From Caenorhabditis elegans (lineage: Eukaryota; Nematoda; Chromadorea; Rhabditida; Rhabditidae), in NCBI RefSeq assembly GCF_000002985.6, contig NC_003281.10:3348001-3412000 (forward strand): a stretch of 64,000 bases of DNA. The letters run 5' to 3'. Positions 57,576 to 64,000 of this stretch are shown one piece after another. The position numbers and the translations under genes are program-made. Below the pieces are notes generated by a model. It saw only the letters and a list, made by a program, of their open reading frames with translations, was not told the DNA's origin and searched no databases. The stretch's first letter is position 1; each line of letters opens with the position of its first letter.

Positions 57576-60500
57576 ATGTTCAAAAACCTGAAAAACCGGC
57601 TGGATAATGAAGCCGGAAAGCTTAAACAATCAGCTCAGCAGTATGGAGAACAACTCGCCGCTCAAGTTGGACAATATCGGCAGGCGATGGTAAAAATCCA
57701 CTGAAAACTGAGAAAAAATCGATAAAATTGCAGAATGAGCAGCCTGCTGGCAGTGATGCATCCGCGTCGATTTCTAAAAGATTCACCGGAGAATCAGGAG
57801 AAACTAAAGCTGAAAATCCAGCAAATACCTCTATTGTGAGAGTTTTAACATGAAAAATTCTCGAAAAATTGAATTTATCGTCGAAAAACTATTATTTTCC
57901 AACCATTTTCGTGAAAATTTCCGGAAAAATGGATTTTTACTGTTGAAAAACAATTTCTTGTGAGATTTAGTTCGGAATCCAAAAAATGTACCAAAAACAG
58001 CAGAAATATGCGAAACAAAGAGATTTTTAAATAAAAATCTATTTCCAGCAGCTGTGAGACCGTTAAAATGTACGAATTTTAAGGTTTTATTAAAATTTTT
58101 CGCCATTTTTTCGAAGTTTTGCATCAATTTAATTGCAAAAAAAATATATTTTTTCCGCATCTAAATCACATTTTTGTATGTTTTCCATGTTTTTTACAAG
58201 AAAACTCAAAAAATACCAAAAAATATTTTTTTTTTCATTGGGAAAAACCATTAAAAATCAGAGATTTCGTTGAAAATGGTCACATTTTTACGAAAATGAT
58301 CGAAAATGACTTTTTTTGTCGAAAAATTTAAAAAAGAGGAAATCCTGTTTCTCTTAAAAAAGAATTTTAAAAATTCAGAGAATATCGAAAATTAAAAAAT
58401 GTAGAAAATTGATACGAAAATTAAATTTTTTTAAATAAAATTATGTTTATAATTTTTTTCTGAAAAAGAAAAAAATGTCAAAATTTGAGCTATTTTTTTC
58501 CAAAAAAATCGGAAAAATAAAAATTCGGTTTTCCCGAAAATCGATAAATTCGCAAAAAAAAAAATTTTTTATGAGAAAATTTTTTTTCTTCTGAAAAATT
58601 AGAAAAATGTCTGAAATTTAAGCTATTTTCAGGAAAATAATGAAAAAACGTTTTTCAATTAAACACACAATTTTTATCAATAAAACAGGAAAAACATGTT
58701 ATTTTCATCTAAAAATAAGAAACAAATGGTCAAACATTTTGTAAAAATCTCTCTGAGACTCAATAAATTTCCAGGAATCCTCGTCAGCAATAATGTCTGA
58801 AATCCCTGAAGCTGATCTTCTAGGCCTCGGACTTTCATCAACTGAATCTCCATCAAATCGTCGACGTCGTTCACCATCTGAAGATTCAATACATTCAAAT
58901 GAAAGTACACTTGCTGCATTACTTCAATCAATTCCAAATGCAATTTCATCTGCATTAGAAACTATTCCTTCTGACTCTGAAAGTGTTGCTAGTGATGCAT
59001 TTTCTGTTAGATCTACTAATGATCCGGTTAGTAATGGAAAATATGAAATAAATCCATGTTTTATAGACTTTATTCGAAAATTAAATACAAAATTAACTAG
59101 AAATAACATAAATTTAAAAAAAAACCTTTTTTTTTTTTGAAAATTCTACTCGAAAAAAAAAAGATTGGTATTTAGAAAAGGATAATTTTTTTTTTACTGA
59201 TTTAAAAAAAAATTCCATTTTAAAAAAATCAAAAAAAGTTACAAAAGTGTTGAAAACTAACCTGGGTGTCAAAAAAAAATTCTGAGACAGTTTTGAAAAA
59301 GAATCTACGAAAAAAATATTTTCTTACATATTTCCAAATAAAAAATTCCAAAAATGAAATTTTTATATTGAAAACGAACCGAAATTCAATTCACAAAAAA
59401 AGTAACGAAAATTTACGAAAAAATAACAAAAAAATACAAAAAACCCAAAATTTCCAAAATTTACAGCCCAGAATTTACAAAAAAAATACCCGAAAAATTT
59501 AGAGAAAATTAACTAAATTTACAAAAAAAACCAAAATTCAAGAAAAAACCAACAATTAAAAAAAAAATATTGTCAAAATTTACAAAAAGTAACCAAAAAA
59601 TTAAAAAAACTAAAATTTACAACAAAAAAATAACCAAAATTCACGAAAAAATAACCTGAAAATTTCAAAAAAAGAAGACAAAAAGTTACGAAAAATTACG
59701 AAAAAAATGACCAAAAATTGCTGAAAATAAAAAAAAAACAAAAAATATCCAAAATTCAGTTTGGGAAATTAATTTTAAAAAAAGAAAACAGAAAAATTTT
59801 GTAAAAAAAAAAAATTCAAAAGTGACTAAATTTTGCCAAGCCACTCGGGTTTTCATTAGAATTTTAAAGCATACATTTTGAAAAAAAGTTTTCAATTTAT
59901 ACCCAGAAATTTTTTGAAAAAAAAAAACTTTGAAAGGTTTTTTCAAGTTTTTTCAAGTCCAAACTGCACATTTAAGCTAAAAATAGGCCCTTTTCTCACA
60001 AAATCTCAATTTTACAGGCCTACAACTCTCGTCTGAAACAACGTTTGGCCACGTATAAAGCTAAATATCGTGATGCAGTACACCGTCATAATAAGCTCGT
60101 TGATGACGTCAATACAACACGAAAATTGCTCGAAACGACACAAGATGAATGCCTTCAAAAAGTGGAAAAACTGAGGTTGGAGAAACGAATTCTCGCTGAA
60201 AAACTCTCCAACTCGGCAGGAAATGGCGACGGAAAAGAAGAGCTCGAAAAGAAATGTGAAGATTATAAGAGAATGTTGGAACAGTGTAAAATTAAGATAA
60301 AATCTCTTCAACAAGACAAAAAAGAGCAACAGCAGCTGATTACTGTAGATAATGATGATTCTGTGGATCCAAGAATTCGAGAAATGGAGCAAAGAATTCA
60401 AAAAACTGAAGAAGAATGGACGAATCGAATTAATGAAAGTGATCAGCAACATGCAATCAATTTGGCGACGACTAAAGCTGAAATGCACGCGGCTCTCGAG

Positions 60501-63500
60501 AATAAGGACTCAGAAGTGAGAGTTTCTCCCGGATTTTTGATTCCGTGGGGTCTCGGGAATTGGAAATTTGCCTCAAATTTCCTGTTTTTTTTCGCAGAAA
60601 ATATGAATAGAAATTCAACAAAAAAAAAATAGAGGAAAACAAAATCGAATTAAATGGAAAATTTTAATTTTTTTTCTCTTACAAATTGAAAAAAATTTCC
60701 CGAAATTTTTCTGTTTTTTTCCGCAGAAAATATAGAAAAAAGAGGAAAACAAAAAGTTTAAATGGAAAATTAAAAAATTTTCTTTTAAAAAAATTGAGAA
60801 ATAATTGAAAAAACACCAATTTCTCTCAGAAATTGAAACATTTTCCGGAAAATTAGTGTTTTACTAGGAAAATGTAGATATTCAAAAAATACAAAAAAAA
60901 TCAATTTTTCCAGAAATTCGTACTTCCTAGAAAATATGATTTTGATCAAAAATTTCTAGATTTTTCTAGGTTTTTTTCAGAAAAAATTTAATATTTTCGG
61001 GAAAAAAATAGCCATAATAAAAATTGCCCGAGAGGAGTCCACAAAAACAGTTTTTTGGCAAAAAAATCTGAAATTTTAATTTTATGATGTTTCCCGTACC
61101 GAGACAGTAGTGAATTTTCATTTTAAAAAAACAAAAATAATTTTTTCTGAAATTTATTTAAAATTCTACTCAAAATTCTCGAAATGTGCCAAAATCCCCC
61201 GTTTTTTCGATATTAACACGTAAAAATTGAAAATATCATTCAAAATTAGTTTTTTCCGAACGAAAATTTAGAAAAAAAAGTTTTTAAAAAATCATCCGAG
61301 AGGAGTACAAAATTTAAATTGTTCGGAAATATTCTAAAATTATTTCTGAAAAAAACTGTTTTTCCGGCGTTTTCCGTACAGACACAGTAGTGAATTTACA
61401 TTAAATATTATAATTTTTGAGAAAAAAATCTACTGAAAATACTCGAAATTTGTCAAAATCCCCCTATTTTTTGAAAATAATACTTATAAAATAACACAAA
61501 AAATGCAAAATTTCAGATAGAACAATGGCGTCGAAAATGTGCAACTTTGGAGCAACAAGACGCCGATGCAAATCAGAGATGGAGTGATAAAGTGGAAAAA
61601 GTGCAGGCAATGAATAAGGCTCTTGAATCAGAAAAGAATGAAATGATCGAAAAACTATCAGAAGCAAAAGCTCAAGGAGTTAAAGCAGTTTTAGAAGAAG
61701 AAGAGAGAAAACGAACAGAAATGGAAACAGATTTAAATGATGAAATTGAACGATTAAAAGAAGAAACTGAGAAGATGAGGCTGGAAATGTCAACGTATAA
61801 AGTACAATTAGAAGCCAAAGAGTCTAGAGAATTTGATGAAGAACGGGAAGATGTTGAAGCTGTATGTGGTGGAAAAATGGAGAAAAAAACTTAAAATTGA
61901 CAGAAAATGCTCTATTTTGAGCATTTTTAGGCAATTTTTATACAAAAAATTTCTCGAAAAAACCCTAACATTGATTTTCAGTTTATAAATTTTAATTAAA
62001 AGTATGGTTTTTTTTTCCAAAACAATTGGAAAAAAACCGAATAATAATTTTTTAACGCTAAAAAAAAAATTCCAAAAAATCATCCTAGAGGAGTACAAAT
62101 TCAGTTTCATACAAAAAAACTGTTTTCGAATTTTTAAAAACAAATGTTTAGTATTTTCTGCAAAAATTAAAGTATAAAATTTAAAAAAAAACAAGCAGTT
62201 GTAATCTTTAATATTGTCCGAGAGGAGTCCAAAACTGCAAATGTTTGAAACATTGTTCTATTTTGAGCAGCATTTTTAGCCAATTTTCCTACAAACAATT
62301 TCAGAAAAAAACCCTGTAATTTATTATCAGTTCTTAAACTTTAAAAAAATATTGAAGATTTTAATTTTTGCCTAAAAACTTTGAAAAAACCGAAAAAGAA
62401 TATCTAACGCTAAAAAAATTTCAAAAAAATCATCCGAGAGGAGTACAAAATTCAGTTTTATACAACAAATGTTTTTTTTTCTATTTTAGACGAATTTCTC
62501 CTTTTATTTTCGAACTTTTCAAGTTTTTTAAAAAGTATTTTCTGTGTATAAAATCGAAAAAAAACATAAATTAGATATATTTTATATTGTCCGAGAGGAG
62601 TCCAAAACTGACCATTTTCGAAATTTTTTCTTGCCCACTATCATAAAAAGTTGCAAAATTGAGTATTTTTCAGCTAAAAATCGAGCTAAACTCGCGAATT
62701 TTTTGTTGTTAAAAAAAAGAGATTTAAAAAGTTCAATTTTTCGTACATTTAATATTTAAAATTTTCTAAAAGTTGAAGCTTCATCCCAAAAATTGAATAA
62801 ATGAGCAGAATTTTTAAATTCTTGTGGAGTTTTTTCCCAGAAGCTCAAAAACCCATTTAAAAAACGCTTTTTTTTTCGAAATTTTGCCTAAAAGTATAGA
62901 AAATCTATTGCAAAAACCTATAAAATTGAGCAAAACCTCTATTAAAAACCATATATTTCAGCTAAAACTCGAGCTAAACGCTGTAAAATCCACTAGAGAC
63001 GACTTGGAATCCAGAATCACCGAGAACTCATCGAGTTTTGAAAATTATCGATCAGAAGCCGAGAAGACGCTGGCTGCAGCCAAAGCACAGTTAGTTTTGA
63101 AATTTTTTTTTTCGGCATCCAAGGGAAATGGTGGCAGAGATAGCATGTTAGCACACCATTTTTTCTTTTTTTCAGTTATTTTCCCCCGAATATCTCCCAA
63201 TTTTATGTTTTAAATCCAATTCCTCAGCTTTAAAAAAAAATATTTGAGATTTTGTAAATGTTGTTGTATTTTTTGTTGTAAAACCCTGTAAAATGTAAAT
63301 TTTAAACTAGATTTTAGTAATTTTTAAGTTAAAAATTCCTCCAAATTAGATTTTCCTATAGAATTTTTGTTAAAAATGTGTAAAGTCGGCTGGTCCGAAT
63401 GTCTTTTTTTTTAATCTTCAAATTTCTACGAAAAATATCTTCTTCCCCGCCAAAAAAAGGAAGCTGACAGATTCGAAAAGATGGTCAGCGAGTGTGACAA

Positions 63501-63596
63501 GTGGCGCGAGAAGTACGAGGAGCGAGCCGCCGCCTCTGAGCACATTGCAACCGTCGAATTCGAGACACAGGAGACGGACGCCCATCGAATACTCGA
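57576..63596 (+). CDS. golgin-like coiled-coil protein, 3' end outside window
   Basis: Exons 57576-57689, 57734-57835, 58775-59026, 60018-60515, 61517-61861, 62962-63093, 63460-63596, giving 526 codons plus two bases, still open at the window end. The N-terminus MFKNLKNRLDNEAGKLKQSAQ resembles the start of golgin-245/p230-type proteins. A Ser-rich linker (NRRRRSPSEDSIHSNESTLA) follows, and then long heptad-rich coiled coil (DDVNTTRKLLETTQDEC..., EERKRTEMETDLNDEIERLK). Golgins tether vesicles at the trans-Golgi; the GRIP domain would be in the missing C-terminal part. The last two exons use weaker sites: the donor at 63093 (gtttt) and an AAAG acceptor at 63459, chosen because they keep the heptads in frame (AQLEADRFEKMVSEC). 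I believe this is F59A2.6, from memory. Confidence 0.82.
61027..62603. repeat. six copies of a CCGAGAGGAGT motif in golgin introns
   Basis: (a/g)tccgagaggagt(a/c)caaa occurs at about 61027, 61295, 62083, 62217, 62433 and 62590, always on the plus strand. Around them longer stretches align, such as gtaccgagacagtagtgaat (61097) with gtacagacacagtagtgaat (61376), and gctaaaaaaatttcaaaaaa before the A-type copies. The copies straddle the coding exon 61517-61861. A single related site lies at 27970. Confidence 0.75.
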
Positions 63597-64000
63597 GTAC
63601 GTGTATCCACCACCCGTTTTTTGATGGGCTCAAACACAAAAAAATATATATATATATACTATACGTGGTAGAAGAATTAAGAAGGAGTAAAATTGAATTT
63701 AGAGTTTTTTTTTCAGATTTTAATGGTGGAGAGAGATATTGCTTCAAAAATATTCGGAATAGTTTGAAGATGTCCCTGTTCAATTACAAATGAGAATTTA
63801 AAACTAAAAATTTCAAAAAATTTAAATTTACGGTCATTTCCCTACTTTTGGAAGAATCACTGTAGTTTTAGAAAAAAAATAAGTTAAAAAATAGATAAAC
63901 GTTGCCGATTGCCGGAAATTTTGAAAACCGGCAATCGCCTAAATTGCCGATCAATTAATTATATTTCAAAAAATTTAATTTGGCATTGATTTTGACCTCC
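63597..64000 (+). other. intron of the golgin gene (end of window)
   Basis: A (TA)n run is at about 63644-63656. An acceptor-like ttttttttcag ends at 63716 but the sequence after it has early stops in the frames that would continue the protein. A CCGGCAAT-type repeat fragment (ttgccgattgccggaaattt) is at about 63902-63955. The real next exon is probably beyond 64000. Confidence 0.5.

Noticed and set aside
63717..63790. Next golgin exon after the acceptor at 63716
   Set aside because: The frame that continues from the exon ending at 63596 hits a stop within two codons, and the other frames do not fit a coiled coil.

Overview
This is nematode nuclear DNA, and I read it as Caenorhabditis elegans chromosome III. 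The evidence is AT-rich DNA with many short introns ending in TTTTCAG, trans-splice-type acceptors directly in front of start codons, closely spaced same-strand gene pairs typical of nematode operons, and proteins I recognise. These are gei-1, prk-2, hecw-1, mlc-4, cri-3, clpf-1 and npp-9. The species and cosmid names (F45H7, C56G7, F59A2) come from memory, not from a search. Exon models were built by hand from splice signals and reading phase. Every complete model sums to a whole number of codons.

Region by region. Positions 1-15001 (+) hold the 3' part of gei-1, a DLC-type SAM/RhoGAP/START protein, with an alternative first exon at 1350-1470 and long repeat-filled introns. Positions 15954-18739 (-) hold prk-2, a Pim-type kinase, with a 5' region reaching towards 26.6 kb that is full of tRNA-like elements. 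Positions 29434-36188 (-) hold hecw-1, a HECT E3 ligase whose introns carry CCCGTGAGGTGTCGG-type repeats. Positions 37047-38936 hold a tandem array of about 20 copies of a 94-95 bp unit. Positions 39072-40878 (-) hold an F-box/FBA-type gene with an unresolved last exon. A tRNA-Lys(CTT) lies at 41537-41609 (+). An ELMO-domain gene (41922-44440, +) converges on mlc-4 (44691-45781, -). Then come cri-3 and clpf-1 (48590-52578, +), probably an operon; npp-9 (52991-56263, -); and a second probable operon (+) with a small unknown gene (56879-57409) followed by a golgin-like coiled-coil gene from 57576 that runs out of the window.

The genes are mostly conserved housekeeping or signalling genes: Rho and actomyosin control (gei-1, mlc-4), ubiquitin ligation (hecw-1, F-box gene), RNA processing (clpf-1), the nuclear pore and Ran (npp-9), mitochondria (cri-3) and Golgi (golgin). 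I see no sign that they form one pathway. No virus, prophage, CRISPR or bacterial-type system is present. The unusual content is in the non-coding DNA: tRNA-like SINE-type elements tied to a TTTGACGCGCAAAT motif, several palindromic MITE-like elements, a higher-order tandem array, TTAGGC-like interstitial tracts, and repeated motifs shared between introns of unrelated genes.
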